Source: JANXYY01 sp035530875
Lineage (GTDB): Bacteria > Actinomycetota > Actinomycetes > Nanopelagicales > Nanopelagicaceae
Length of the DNA stretch: 52,936 nt
Reading direction: 5' to 3'
NCBI GenBank assembly: GCA_035530875.1
Contig: DATKUB010000067.1
Span: forward strand, 1 to 52,936
In this document: positions 32,985 to 41,759 of the stretch, piece after piece
Layout of the letters: each line of letters begins with the position of its first letter
How positions within the stretch are numbered: position 1 is the stretch's first letter
The notes under the pieces: generated by a model
Databases searched by the model: none
What the model was told of the DNA's origin: nothing
What the model saw: only the letters and a program-made list of their open reading frames with translations
Program-made: the position numbers and the translations under genes

Positions 32985-33665
32985 GTGGAATCACCGTCCC
33001 AAGCCCTAATCGAACTTCTCGGCGTGGTCGCCTATGGCGAACTGGCTGGCTTCTTCCGGATTGCAGCCGACGCCGAACTGGCTCCGAGCATGGCTGAATC
33101 AATCAGAATGGCCGAATTAGCCGATATCGAGTTTCGCCACTATTCGCTCATTAGCGCCCATATCAGCTCGTTTGGCGTTGAACCGGAGGAGGCCATGGCC
33201 CCATTTGCGGCGGCCTTCGACGGTTATCACGAACGGACCAAGCCGGCTGACTGGTTTGAAGGGCTCGTAAAGGCCTACGTCGGCGATTCAATAGCGACTG
33301 ATTTCAATCTCGAAATCGCAACACTCCTGCCCGAAGATTCCCGAGCAGTTATCTTGAAGACGGCCGATTCCACCAGTCATATTGAATTTGCGGTTTCAAC
33401 CTTGATGTCCGGCTTTGCCCTTGACTCACGTTTACGAGGCAGGCTTGCACTCTGGGCGCGCCGGCTCGTCGGTGAAGCCATCGCGCAGGCCCAGTATTTG
33501 GCGGCAGAGCATGAGGGCCTTTTCCAACTGATCAACGGCACTGCCAATAGCAGCGCAGTCGGTGAGGAATCGAACGAAGTGCCCGGCCTTGATTTAGGGC
33601 GCGCATTCATTCGGCTGACCGAAAAGCACACGCATCGGATGCAGCGACTGGGTCTTGCCGTTTAG
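32985..33665 (+). CDS. Ferritin-like fold protein
   Basis: A 226-residue all-helical protein conserved in actinobacteria next to rhlE. GVVAYGELAGFFRIAADAEL at about 12-31 and MAELADIEFRHYSLI at about 42-56 carry the E and ExxH residues expected of a di-iron ferritin-like site; further E/H residues recur at about 137 (SHIEF) and 166-180. Activity is unknown; MiaE-like hydroxylases are distant relatives. The start is GTG 32985. Its stop overlaps the convergent DUF3107 gene by 4 nt. Confidence 0.78.
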   Translation: MESPSQALIELLGVVAYGELAGFFRIAADAELAPSMAESIRMAELADIEFRHYSLISAHISSFGVEPEEAMAPFAAAFDGYHERTKPADWFEGLVKAYVGDSIATDFNLEIATLLPEDSRAVILKTADSTSHIEFAVSTLMSGFALDSRLRGRLALWARRLVGEAIAQAQYLAAEHEGLFQLINGTANSSAVGEESNEVPGLDLGRAFIRLTEKHTHRMQRLGLAV

Positions 33666-33886
33666 ATCGAGCCGAAACCTACTCGTCGCTCGGATGGTTC
33701 ACCGATTTCAAGGTATGCCAATTTCTCGATTGGAATGAGAACAACTCGGCCCTTCTCGTCGGTGAGCGAAAGTAAGCCGCCGCTTTTAAGGGCTTCAGCA
33801 ACATCTTTCTCAACTTCGCTGGCTTTGCGCGAACTTTCAAGAACGATTTCTTTGGCTGAATAAATGACGCCGATTTTTACTTCCAC
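33662..33886 (-). CDS. DUF3107 family protein
   Basis: A 74-residue protein of an actinobacteria-specific family: MEVKIGVIYSAKEIVLES at the start, then EKDVAEAL, LTDEKGRVVLIPIEKLAYLEIG and a short GFGSI end, the typical terminal residues. Function is unknown. A Shine-Dalgarno AAGGAGAA lies just upstream. It is downstream of a TetR gene on the same strand and its last bases overlap the convergent ferritin-like gene. Confidence 0.88.
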   Translation of the reverse strand: MEVKIGVIYSAKEIVLESSRKASEVEKDVAEALKSGGLLSLTDEKGRVVLIPIEKLAYLEIGEPSERRVGFGSI

Positions 33887-33919
33887 TTGTTTTCTCCTTG
33901 GTACTCGCTGCTGCGCTCG

Positions 33920-34549
33920 TTAGCCTAGCGGTTGATGTTCTGAGAGCGGGAAGCCGGAAATTCCCCGCCATTGCAAGTTGGCAACTAATTCGCAAGCGCG
34001 CTCGCGGGAGAGTCGGCCATCGCGTTGGAGCCAGTAGCGGGCAATCACCTGTGACGTGCCGATTAGGCCAACGCCCAGAAGCATGGCTGCTTCCTCCGGC
34101 AGTCCGGTGTCTGCGGCGATAACTGCGCTCACTGCGGTGGCACATTCATAAGTCATCCGAGTGAGTCGTTGAGTGACGGCTGGCTCATTGGTCAGATCAC
34201 TTTCGAACAGTAGGCGGAAAGCTTCACTCTCTCCATCAATAAAAGCAAAATAGGTTTCCACGGTGGCGCGTACACGTTGGGCATTGTCATGAGTTGATGC
34301 GATAGCTCGTTCCAACTCGAACACGAGAGAGTCGATGTGTAAGTCGAGTACAGCCAAGTAAAGCTCAAGTTTGCCCGGGAAGTGCTGGTACAGGACCGGT
34401 TTGCTCACGCCGGCGCGCTCCGCAATTTCATCCATGGCGGCAGCGTGATAACCAGAAGTAGTGAAGATCTCAAGGGCCGCGCTGAGCAACTCGGCCCGGC
34501 GTTGGTCCCGTGGGAGGCGGCTGACTCGTCCAGTCATCTGTTGGGTCAC
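33920..34549 (-). CDS. TetR-family transcriptional regulator
   Basis: A 209-residue repressor. The N-terminal helix-turn-helix reads RRAELLSAALEIFTTSGYHAAAMDEIAERAGVSKPVLYQHFPGK in separate helices between about 17 and 60, followed by an all-helical ligand domain. ATG 34549 or 34537 (MTGRVS) may be the start. The equivalent mycobacterial gene also sits between the DUF3107 and moeZ genes. Ligand and operator are not evident from the sequence. Confidence 0.9.
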   Translation of the reverse strand: MTQQMTGRVSRLPRDQRRAELLSAALEIFTTSGYHAAAMDEIAERAGVSKPVLYQHFPGKLELYLAVLDLHIDSLVFELERAIASTHDNAQRVRATVETYFAFIDGESEAFRLLFESDLTNEPAVTQRLTRMTYECATAVSAVIAADTGLPEEAAMLLGVGLIGTSQVIARYWLQRDGRLSRERACELVANLQWRGISGFPLSEHQPLG

Positions 34550-34656
34550 CTGTCAGATGTTAGATCCCAATCCGCGGGTCGGAATACCCGGTGGCTTCTG
34601 CGGGTTGGCCTCAGTATGGTCGGAAAAGAGAAATATGGGCATTTGAGAGGCGCAAA

Positions 34657-35838
34657 ATGAGTTACGCACCCTTGGTGGAACCCGCGACGAACTTATCCGT
34701 CGATGAGGTTAGGCGGTACAGCAGGCACCTAATCATCCCGGAGGTCGGCATGAGCGGGCAGAAGCGGCTCAAGGCCGCAAAGGTGCTCTGCGTGGGTGCT
34801 GGCGGCCTAGGTTCGCCCGCTCTTATGTATCTGGCGGCCGCTGGCGTTGGCACCCTGGGAATCGTCGAGTTCGACACGGTCGATGAGTCCAATCTGCAGC
34901 GCCAAATCATCCATGGGCAATCCGATATCGGACGGAGCAAGGCGGTCAGCGCCAGGGAAAGTGTTCAGGAGATCAACCCCTACACAGAAGTGATCATCCA
35001 TGAGACTCGCCTTGATACCTCCAATGTTATGGAGATTTTCTCCCAATATGACCTGATCGTTGACGGCACAGACAATTTTGCTACCCGCTATCTCGTCAAT
35101 GATGCCTGCGTGCTCCTCAACAAACCGTACGTGTGGGGATCGATTTACCGATTCGACGGGCAGGCCAGCGTTTTCTGGTCTGAACACGGCCCTTGCTATC
35201 GGTGTCTTTATCCCGAGCCACCACCGCCGGGCATGGTTCCAAGTTGCGCCGAAGGCGGCGTGTTAGGCGTTCTCTGCGGCAGTATCGGGTCAATCCAAGT
35301 TACCGAGGCGATCAAGCTCCTGACCGGCATTGGCGACCCACTCGTTGGTCGTCTTATGGTTTACGACGCGTTAGAAATGACCTACAGAACGATAAGGATT
35401 CGAAAAGATCCGGAGTGTCCACTTTGTGGCTCTAACGCAACTCAGACTGGCCTTCTTGAAGATTACGAAGCGTTCTGTGGAACGATTTCCGAGGAGGCGT
35501 TGGCGGCTGCACAAGAATCAACGATCTCTGTTGAAACTCTCAAGAAGATGATGGATGAGGATTCTGATTTTGTTCTCATCGATGTCCGCGAGCCCAATGA
35601 ATTTGAGATTGTGCGCATTCCGGGGTCAATTCTGATTCCAAAGCAACAAATTCTTGATGGCAGTGCCTTGGTCGAGCTTCCGCAGACCAAGCAGATAGTT
35701 CTGCATTGCAAGTCTGGTGCGCGGTCGGCTGAGTGTTTAGCCGTGATCAAGGCAGCCGGTTTCGCCAGTGCGGTTCATGTTGGTGGCGGGGTTCTAGCCT
35801 GGGCTAGACAGATCGACCCGTCGCTACCCACATACTGA
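34657..35838 (+). CDS. moeZ: Adenylyltransferase/sulfurtransferase MoeZ
   Basis: E1-like enzyme that adenylates and then thiocarboxylates ubiquitin-like sulfur carriers (MoaD, CysO). It is 393 residues. The ThiF/MoeB domain has CVGAGGLGSPALMYLAAAGVG at the ATP site (about 47), DGTDNFATRY, and zinc cysteines C180/C183 (CYRC) and C254/C257 (CPLC). The rhodanese domain from about 290 carries the persulfide Cys351 in HCKSGARS. ATG 34657 is preferred because of GAGAGGCGC just upstream; the frame is open to 34591. CysO/CysM are not in the window. Confidence 0.93.
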   Translation: MSYAPLVEPATNLSVDEVRRYSRHLIIPEVGMSGQKRLKAAKVLCVGAGGLGSPALMYLAAAGVGTLGIVEFDTVDESNLQRQIIHGQSDIGRSKAVSARESVQEINPYTEVIIHETRLDTSNVMEIFSQYDLIVDGTDNFATRYLVNDACVLLNKPYVWGSIYRFDGQASVFWSEHGPCYRCLYPEPPPPGMVPSCAEGGVLGVLCGSIGSIQVTEAIKLLTGIGDPLVGRLMVYDALEMTYRTIRIRKDPECPLCGSNATQTGLLEDYEAFCGTISEEALAAAQESTISVETLKKMMDEDSDFVLIDVREPNEFEIVRIPGSILIPKQQILDGSALVELPQTKQIVLHCKSGARSAECLAVIKAAGFASAVHVGGGVLAWARQIDPSLPTY

Positions 35839-35859
35839 GCACGCGATCCAAAGCATTGG

Positions 35860-36801
35860 CTAGTAGTGAATTTCCAAGGCTCTTGGCAAACTGGTGATCT
35901 GGAGTCGCTTGGCGAATCCGATCGCCTCGCCGTCTGCTTGCAGCGGTAGAACTTCTACGCTCTCGAGAACGATTGTCTCCTGATCGTGTAGATGCAGAAT
36001 CGTCTGTCCGCGCGGAGTTTTGCCACTCACAAGAACCTGCGCCGCACGAAAGACTGCGGCAGCACTGCCAGAGGTGACCGCCATCATGTCGATCCCGCCA
36101 TCAAAAGAGGCACCAGGCGTCGGTCTGATCGGTCGATCCTTGATATAGGTCCAAGGATCGGTTGTGGTAACCAGCGCCACCGCTAGATCGGTCCTCTGTC
36201 GTTCACCCGTTACAAGAGCCAGCGGCTTTGGGTTTCGGCTACGAGACGTGGCCAAAATCGTCTTCGCGGCCGCAACGAAGTACATGGATCTCGACGGGGG
36301 GTTTCCAATCCTCCGAAGGCGATCAACCTCATGGATTACGGTGGCATCCAAGCCGATCCCAGCGCTGAAGTTAAAGACTCGGTTCTGATTTTTATCATTT
36401 TCGTGCCAATTCAAACACCCAAGATTGAGTGCACGAGTTCGGGCGCTGGCAATACTTTCGATGAGTTGTTCGGTCGCCTCCGTAGGGTCGGGGGAAATTC
36501 CAGCAGCGCGGGCAAACACATTTACATTTCCGCCTGGGATAACTCCGAGTCGGGGCCCCCTGCTTCTGCCAGTCTCTGGGTCGATTAGACCATTCACGAC
36601 TTCATTCACCGTGCCGTCGCCGCCGAATCCAATTACCAAGTCATAGTTGTGGCTGTCTGCTGCGAGTTGGCGCGCATGTCCCCGGTGGTTGGTAGAGACC
36701 ACACTAAGTTCAATTGCACTACCGATGGCGCGAGCCACCATCGATCGGTATCTGGGCGTCGTCGAGGTGGCATTCGGATTGACGATGAGCAGAGCTCTCA
36801 T
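35860..36801 (-). CDS. Diacylglycerol/lipid kinase (DagK-like)
   Basis: A 313-residue lipid kinase of the DAGK catalytic family. RALLIVNPNATS at residues 2-13 and VIGFGGDGTVNEVVNGL at about 56-72 (the GGDGT nucleotide motif), with GVIPGGNVNVFARA following. In actinobacteria such enzymes phosphorylate diacylglycerol or sphingosine-like lipids for phospholipid recycling. It converges on moeZ with a 21-bp gap and is divergent from the membrane-protein/GGDEF pair. Confidence 0.9.
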   Translation of the reverse strand: MRALLIVNPNATSTTPRYRSMVARAIGSAIELSVVSTNHRGHARQLAADSHNYDLVIGFGGDGTVNEVVNGLIDPETGRSRGPRLGVIPGGNVNVFARAAGISPDPTEATEQLIESIASARTRALNLGCLNWHENDKNQNRVFNFSAGIGLDATVIHEVDRLRRIGNPPSRSMYFVAAAKTILATSRSRNPKPLALVTGERQRTDLAVALVTTTDPWTYIKDRPIRPTPGASFDGGIDMMAVTSGSAAAVFRAAQVLVSGKTPRGQTILHLHDQETIVLESVEVLPLQADGEAIGFAKRLQITSLPRALEIHY

Positions 36802-36823
36802 GGGTTCAGGCTAACCTCTTGTC

Positions 36824-37183
36824 ATGGCTAAGCGAACGGCAATGGGAAAGCGGCTTGGCGAAGCGCTGCTACTAGCGGAATCTGCCGCATTCGGCGTTGG
36901 CAGCATCTGGTTCTGCTACGAGTTGATGACCGCCAAATCTGAGCATCTGGTGGCAGCTATCTTTGAATTGACCATGCTTCTGCTGATAGGTGCGACTCTA
37001 TTCCTAGCCGCGCGGCGAATATCGATAGGAAGGTTTTCCGGCCGAACCCCATCACTAATCATCAACTTGATTTCGGTGCCGATCGCTTACAACCTGATTC
37101 AAGCTGGACGTTGGCTGATTGGCCTACCCCTTGCTGCTGTGGCTGTGACGGCGATTATCTTCCTATTCCCTAACGAAAAATGA
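36824..37183 (+). CDS. Multi-pass membrane protein (hypothetical, 119 aa)
   Basis: A 119-residue protein with four hydrophobic segments (about 18-32, 42-61, 75-90 and 97-115) and a basic N-terminus MAKRTAMGKR, so it is probably a small four-helix integral membrane protein. Its stop overlaps the GGDEF-like gene (ATGA), suggesting that the two form a functional pair. No family recognised. Confidence 0.72.
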   Translation: MAKRTAMGKRLGEALLLAESAAFGVGSIWFCYELMTAKSEHLVAAIFELTMLLLIGATLFLAARRISIGRFSGRTPSLIINLISVPIAYNLIQAGRWLIGLPLAAVAVTAIIFLFPNEK

Positions 37184-37677
37184 ACGAATTAGTGGATCCT
37201 CTGACCGGGGTATGCGCACCGGCAGTGCTGCGTCAGCGAGCCAATTGGCTGCTGTCACGTCGAATAGCGGATCAGCTCCCATTCGGTGTTCTCCACTTGG
37301 ATATCTCAAAATTTGCTCAAGTTAATCGGATTCATGGCGTCTCGATCGGAGATGCGATTCTCGTGATGGCTGCAGACCGAATGCAAACTTGCATACGACC
37401 TTCTGATTTAGTTGGGCGGTTGGGAAATGACGAGTTTCAGCTGATATTTAATGATGGGGTCAGATCTCTGACAGATCTCAGTGCGATGGTGGATCGAGTG
37501 GTCGCCTCCGTCAATGAGCCCTATGAGGTGGCCGGACTATTGGTGGAAATTCGATTCGACGCTGCGGCTCTTCTGATTGGATCGCCGCACCCCGAACTCG
37601 AGGAGATTTTTACCCGCCTTGACCAAGCGTTGGAGTCGGCGAAATCCGAGTCTCGGATCCCGATCGAGCTCTTCTAA
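37180..37677 (+). CDS. Degenerate GGDEF-domain protein
   Basis: A 165-residue stand-alone GGDEF-fold domain. DPLTGVCAPAVL at about 6-17, HLDISKFAQVNRIHGVSIGDAIL at about 39-61 (first metal Asp41 kept), and the active-site loop RLGNDEF at 80-86 where the canonical RxGGDEF has Asn83 in place of the second Gly. The core D/E are retained, so GTP binding is possible but diguanylate cyclase activity is doubtful. It is translationally coupled to the membrane protein before it. No EAL domain is nearby. Confidence 0.83.
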   Translation: MNELVDPLTGVCAPAVLRQRANWLLSRRIADQLPFGVLHLDISKFAQVNRIHGVSIGDAILVMAADRMQTCIRPSDLVGRLGNDEFQLIFNDGVRSLTDLSAMVDRVVASVNEPYEVAGLLVEIRFDAAALLIGSPHPELEEIFTRLDQALESAKSESRIPIELF

Positions 37678-37681
37678 CTTC

Positions 37682-37765
37682 CCGTGAGCGGCGCCTTGCC
37701 TCCCGTGAGCGGCGCCTTGCCTCCCGTGAGCGGCGCCTTGCCTCCCGTGAGCGGCGCCTTGCCTC
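37682..37765. repeat. Tandem array of the 21-bp repeat, 4 copies
   Basis: Four exact copies of the same 21-bp family as 2970-3137: invariant CCGTGAGCGGCGCC plus tail, here always TTGCCTC. It fills the gap between the GGDEF gene and the convergent acetyltransferase; the last two bases belong to the acetyltransferase stop codon. As in the first array the run is followed by AC, giving CTCACT. The array-specific tail points to local amplification or gene-conversion-like homogenisation. Confidence 0.95.
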
Positions 37766-38246
37766 ACTGAATTCCAGCGATCGCTTTCAACACCTCCCCA
37801 CTAGCCCGATTTACAGTCCACTCGTTCATTGGCACCGCGCCGAGTTGGCGATAAAAATTGATCGCGGGCTCGTTCCAGTCCAGAACCGACCATTCCAATC
37901 GACCGTAGTCGTTTTCAAGACAGAGATTGGCGAGTGTGGCAAGCAGGGCGCGCCCGTATCCACGCCCTCGCATCGACTGCATTACGTACAAATCTTCCAG
38001 ATAGATGCCGTGACGCCCCAGCCAAGTCGAATAATTAATGAACCAGAGGGCGAAGCCGACGACTGCGCCAGAATCATCATCGATCGCGACGTGCGCGTGG
38101 ACCTGAGGGGACTGGGCAAAAAGTGCCGCAGATAGGTCTCGTGGCGTGGCGATGACCTCATGAGCGGCACGCTCGTAGTCCGCCAATTCAAGAATTAGTT
38201 CGTGGATAGCCGACACGTCTTCGGGCAACGCTTCGCGAATCGTCAT
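37764..38246 (-). CDS. GNAT-family N-acetyltransferase
   Basis: A 160-residue acetyl-CoA-dependent transferase of the diamine/aminoglycoside-like GNAT group. MTIREALPEDVSAIHEL is the first strand-helix, EDLYVMQSMRGRGYGRALLATLA at about 85-107 holds the acetyl-CoA loop (RGRGYG), and WNEPAINFYRQLGA is the C-terminal signature. ATG 38246 gives the standard N-terminus; ATG 38264 would add six residues. Substrate unknown; a polyamine or thialysine is possible. Its stop codon coincides with the end of the 21-bp array. Confidence 0.87.
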   Translation of the reverse strand: MTIREALPEDVSAIHELILELADYERAAHEVIATPRDLSAALFAQSPQVHAHVAIDDDSGAVVGFALWFINYSTWLGRHGIYLEDLYVMQSMRGRGYGRALLATLANLCLENDYGRLEWSVLDWNEPAINFYRQLGAVPMNEWTVNRASGEVLKAIAGIQ

Positions 38247-38343
38247 CGCCTTAGCGTAAATCATCCATTGAGTTTGATTGTCACCTGTGTCCGTTAGGGC
38301 TTGCTCTTTGGCGAATTATGGGCTCCTTGCCTCGAGGTGAGAA

Positions 38344-39507
38344 ATGAGCCAAGTAGATCGCGAGATTGCGGATTCAGTGCGGAGCGAACTAATGCGTCGC
38401 TCACCGAGCACCCTCATCGAGAGTGAAATAGTTTCGCAGGTTATCGAGGAGGAACTTTTCCGTCGTGATCTCTCGGGTACCGAGCGAGTGGCCCTGTACA
38501 AGAGTGTTCTTAATCTGGTGTCTGGGTACGGAGTGCTCCAGCCGTTAATCCAAGACCCAAGCATCGAAGAGATTTGGCTCAATTCGCCGACTCGCATTTT
38601 TGTAGCTCGTGGCGGACGTTCAGAACTCACAAATCTGGCGATGACTGCCCCGGAGGTTCGAGATAGCGTCGAAAGGATGCTGGCGGGAAGTAATCGTCGC
38701 CTTGACCTTTCAAACCCATTCGTCGACGCCACACTTTCCGATGGAAGTCGGCTACATGTAGCGATTCCAGATGTGACCTCGAAGCATTGGTGCGTAAATA
38801 TTAGGAAACATGTTCTCCGCGCTGCGACCTTGATTGATCTGGTTGAACAGGCGGTACTAAGCGAAGCGGCCGCCGATTTCCTCTTTAGAAGTATTGCCGA
38901 AGGTAAAAACATAATGGTTAGTGGTGGGACTCAAGCGGGAAAAACAACTCTTCTCAATTGTCTTATTTCTGCGGTTCCGTCCTATGAAAGGGTCATTACG
39001 GTTGAAGAAGTGTTCGAGCTTTCACCACAAGTGGCAGACCTAGTTTCAATGCAAACTCGCCAGTCCAATCTTGAAGGGGAAGGCGAAATCACGTTACGCA
39101 GGCTCATCAAGGAAGCGCTTCGCATGCGGCCATCAAGAATTGTCGTCGGTGAAGTGCGTGGAGCTGAGGCTTTGGATTTGCTGATTGCCCTCAACTCGGG
39201 TCTGCCCGGGATGGCGAGCATCCACGCCAATTCGGCAAGGGAGGCCGTAAAGAAGTTATCGATTCTGCCATTGCTGGCGGGTGAAAATGTAAGACATGAT
39301 TTCATTATCCCCACCGTTGCAGCTGCAATTGATCTTGTCGTGCACTGTCAACTGAATGCTAAATCAGGTAATCGCCTCATCTCCGAAATAGTTGCTTTGG
39401 AATCCTCGACCGACGGCGTGTCAATACATGTTTCAGATATTTTTGTTCGAGACTCCGAGGGCATGCTCAAACCGTATTCGTCCAAAGTCGGCGAATCTTG
39501 TGAATAA
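38344..39507 (+). CDS. tadA: Tad pilus assembly ATPase TadA/CpaF
   Basis: Secretion ATPase powering Tad (Flp) pilus assembly. It is 387 residues. Walker A GGTQAGKTT is at 194-202, the Walker B/Asp box region VVGEVRGAEALDLL at about 264-277, and MASIHANSAREA gives the His box. The N-terminal domain (about 1-110) is typical of CpaF. A ribosome site GAGGTGAG precedes the ATG. It leads a run of seven overlapping genes up to 42620. Confidence 0.93.
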   Translation: MSQVDREIADSVRSELMRRSPSTLIESEIVSQVIEEELFRRDLSGTERVALYKSVLNLVSGYGVLQPLIQDPSIEEIWLNSPTRIFVARGGRSELTNLAMTAPEVRDSVERMLAGSNRRLDLSNPFVDATLSDGSRLHVAIPDVTSKHWCVNIRKHVLRAATLIDLVEQAVLSEAAADFLFRSIAEGKNIMVSGGTQAGKTTLLNCLISAVPSYERVITVEEVFELSPQVADLVSMQTRQSNLEGEGEITLRRLIKEALRMRPSRIVVGEVRGAEALDLLIALNSGLPGMASIHANSAREAVKKLSILPLLAGENVRHDFIIPTVAAAIDLVVHCQLNAKSGNRLISEIVALESSTDGVSIHVSDIFVRDSEGMLKPYSSKVGESCE

Positions 39508-40342
39508 GTATCTGGAACCGATTCCAATGTTTTTGCTCATCCTTTCTTTGGTCATTGGTATCAATCTCGCGCTGTTGTTCGATATTGGCGCGCAGAAAAT
39601 TTCAGTAACTCCAGCTGAGCAATCAGGAAGGTCAAGCGCCTGGCAGTCCAGGCAACTGGTGGGAGTTCTCGCCCTGTTCGGAATTGGCTTATTAACTGCA
39701 GGCGCAATCTTTGGATCCTATGTACTTGGGGCGCCCTTTGCTGCACTACTGGCTGGTGTTCCAACTCTGGCCGCAAAAGCGAAGCGACGCCGAAATGAAG
39801 CGGCGATGACCCAGGCTTGGCCGGATGCGATTGATCATCTCAGTTCGGCAATCAGAGCAGGATTGGGCCTGGCTGAGTCGTTGACGGCGATTGGACTAAG
39901 GGGGCCTGCGCCGTTGAGACCATATTTCGTGGCGCTGGGCAATGATCTTTCGTCGGGCACTCCGCTCGCCTCGGCTCTCACCCGTTTTAGTCTTGAATGC
40001 CATGATCCCATCGCTGATCAGTTGGTCGAGACTGTTCTCATCGCGCATGAGGTTGGCGGGAATGAGATTGGGCGCTTACTTCGGACTTTTTCACAATTTC
40101 TCCGTGTAGATATTCAGACGCGGGAGGAGATTCGCGTTCGCCAGGGTTGGGTTGTAAATGGTGCGCGGATTGCAGTAGCAGCTCCTTGGTTCCTCCTTGC
40201 AATGCTGTCGCTTCGCCGTGAATCTGTCGTCGCATTTCAAAGCACCGGAGGCTTCATTGTGATCTTTGTAGGGGCTGGCTTGAGCGTTCTTGCATATCTA
40301 TGGATGTCTCGGCTCGGACGACTTGGAGGTCTGGCTGAATGA
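39500..40342 (+). CDS. tadB: Tad pilus platform protein TadB
   Basis: Inner-membrane platform protein of the GspF/T2SSF family. From GTG 39500 it is 280 residues: hydrophobic segments at about 10-27, 45-90 and near the C-terminus (245-270), with the cytoplasmic T2SSF domain AWPDAIDHLSSAIRAGLGLAESL at about 112-134. The GTG overlaps the tadA end by 8 nt; ATG 39527 is an alternative. It pairs with TadC. Confidence 0.87.
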   Translation: MNKYLEPIPMFLLILSLVIGINLALLFDIGAQKISVTPAEQSGRSSAWQSRQLVGVLALFGIGLLTAGAIFGSYVLGAPFAALLAGVPTLAAKAKRRRNEAAMTQAWPDAIDHLSSAIRAGLGLAESLTAIGLRGPAPLRPYFVALGNDLSSGTPLASALTRFSLECHDPIADQLVETVLIAHEVGGNEIGRLLRTFSQFLRVDIQTREEIRVRQGWVVNGARIAVAAPWFLLAMLSLRRESVVAFQSTGGFIVIFVGAGLSVLAYLWMSRLGRLGGLAE

Positions 40343-41169
40343 GAGAACTTGGTCTTGCCCTTCTGATCTCACCCATGTTGTTCTTAATGTGGTCGAGGTC
40401 CAATAAGGATCAGGCCCTGGGGTGGGCGGTTCATCATTCCTATTCATACGTCGTTCGCGTTTTGACTCCAGCCAAGATGCACCTTGAAATAAGCGTTGCT
40501 CGGCGGCTAAAACGCCTTGGAGTGGGCGCGCAAATATCGCCAGATCAGTTCCGGCGGCAACAAATTCGTTGGGCATCAACCGCATTAGCGATCGGGGGGA
40601 TGATCGTCGTAATCCTTGGTCAAGGCGCCACCCAATCAATTGTTGTGCTGATTTCTAGCGCTGCATGTGGTGCCTTTCTCAGGGATCGTCAATTGAGTGC
40701 GCAAGTAAAGCGACACGAATTCCAAATTGCAGCGAGATTTCCGCAAGCAGCAGAATTGTTGGCACTAGCAGTCTCTGCCGGCGAATCACCAGTAGCCGCC
40801 CTTGATCGTCTTGTTGCACGTGGAAAGGGTCCGTTGATCGCTGAGTTTTCTTCGGCCATCGGCTTAATGAACGCGGGTGTACCGCTTGCAGTCGCACTAG
40901 ATGAAATCTCGCGTCAAAGTGGCGTAGCTGCTTTGCGACGCTTTATTGATGGCGTAATCGTGACGTTAGAACGCGGAACCCCCATTGCCGAAACCTTGAG
41001 AATGCAGGCAAACGATGCTCGCGAAGAACAACGGCGTGCGCTCTTAGAGGCGAGCGGTAGAGCAGAAATCGCAATGATGATTCCAATCGTCTTTCTCGTC
41101 ATGCCCATAACCGTGTTATTTGCACTTTGGCCGAGCATCGTCGCGCTTTCGTCGATGACCTACAAATAG
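40339..41169 (+). CDS. tadC: Tad pilus platform protein TadC
   Basis: Second T2SSF-type platform protein, 276 residues. ATGA overlap with tadB. The cytoplasmic domain FPQAAELLALAVSAGESPVAALDRLV at about 134-159 parallels that of TadB, and the C-terminal IPIVFLVMPITVLFALWPSIV is the last membrane helix. It carries an arginine-rich loop before it. With TadB it anchors the ATPase. Confidence 0.87.
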   Translation: MRELGLALLISPMLFLMWSRSNKDQALGWAVHHSYSYVVRVLTPAKMHLEISVARRLKRLGVGAQISPDQFRRQQIRWASTALAIGGMIVVILGQGATQSIVVLISSAACGAFLRDRQLSAQVKRHEFQIAARFPQAAELLALAVSAGESPVAALDRLVARGKGPLIAEFSSAIGLMNAGVPLAVALDEISRQSGVAALRRFIDGVIVTLERGTPIAETLRMQANDAREEQRRALLEASGRAEIAMMIPIVFLVMPITVLFALWPSIVALSSMTYK

Positions 41170-41181
41170 ACAGGAATCCAA

Positions 41182-41406
41182 ATGAAATCTGTAGCCGATT
41201 ATGTAACTCGCCTCTGGCTCCAGCTGAGCAGTTCCTTGTTCAGACGGATAGATTCACTGCGGCAGCGCAAGGAACGAGGGGATGTTCCGGGGTGGGTTCT
41301 GGTGTTGTTAATGACTGCCGGCTTGGTGACTGTCATGTGGGCCGTGGCTGGGCCCAAACTGACCGCACTCTTGTCCGCGGCCCTTGACTCTGTCTCTGGT
41401 AGATGA
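41182..41406 (+). CDS. Small Tad-locus membrane protein (possible pilin, 74 aa)
   Basis: A 74-residue protein in the pilin slot of the Tad operon: basic head, RGDVPGWVLVLLMTAGLVTVMWAVA at about 31-55 as a single membrane helix, then a short tail. It resembles Flp-type pilins in size and position but lacks the usual Glu five residues after a Gly processing site. It could be the major pilin or a membrane accessory protein. It starts 12 bp after tadC and overlaps the TadE-like gene by ATGA. Confidence 0.7.
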   Translation: MKSVADYVTRLWLQLSSSLFRRIDSLRQRKERGDVPGWVLVLLMTAGLVTVMWAVAGPKLTALLSAALDSVSGR

Positions 41407-41759
41407 ACGAAAGAGGTTCAATCGAGGCGGGGTTGATGATTGCCCCACTTGCCCTCCTTCTAGCTGGAATGCTTGAAATTGGGCTGGTATCGCACGCGCG
41501 CGACGTCTTACTCACCGTGGCTAGCGATGCCGCACGAGTAGTTGCAATCAGCGGAGACGCCACGGCAGGGATCGCAATGGTAGAAGCGAGGAAATATCAA
41601 GCAATCGGAAGGGCGCCTATCGAAGAGGTGCGAATTTGGCGCCAAGCCAGTGCGGGACTGGATGAAGTGGCAGTTGAAATCAGAGCTCCGATGCCGCTCT
41701 TCTCAATTTTTGCGGTGCGCGGGATTCGGGTACTCGGACATGCGATCGCAGAGCGCTAA
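41403..41759 (+). CDS. tadE: TadE-like pseudopilin
   Basis: A 118-residue TadE-family protein: short head MNERGSIEAGLM with the G-S-I-E prepilin-like motif, a hydrophobic helix (IAPLALLLAGMLEIGLV), then the extracytoplasmic domain ARDVLLTVASDAARVVAISGD. ATGA overlap with the preceding gene. TadE-type proteins are minor pilins cleaved by TadV; no TadV is in the window. Confidence 0.85.
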   Translation: MNERGSIEAGLMIAPLALLLAGMLEIGLVSHARDVLLTVASDAARVVAISGDATAGIAMVEARKYQAIGRAPIEEVRIWRQASAGLDEVAVEIRAPMPLFSIFAVRGIRVLGHAIAER

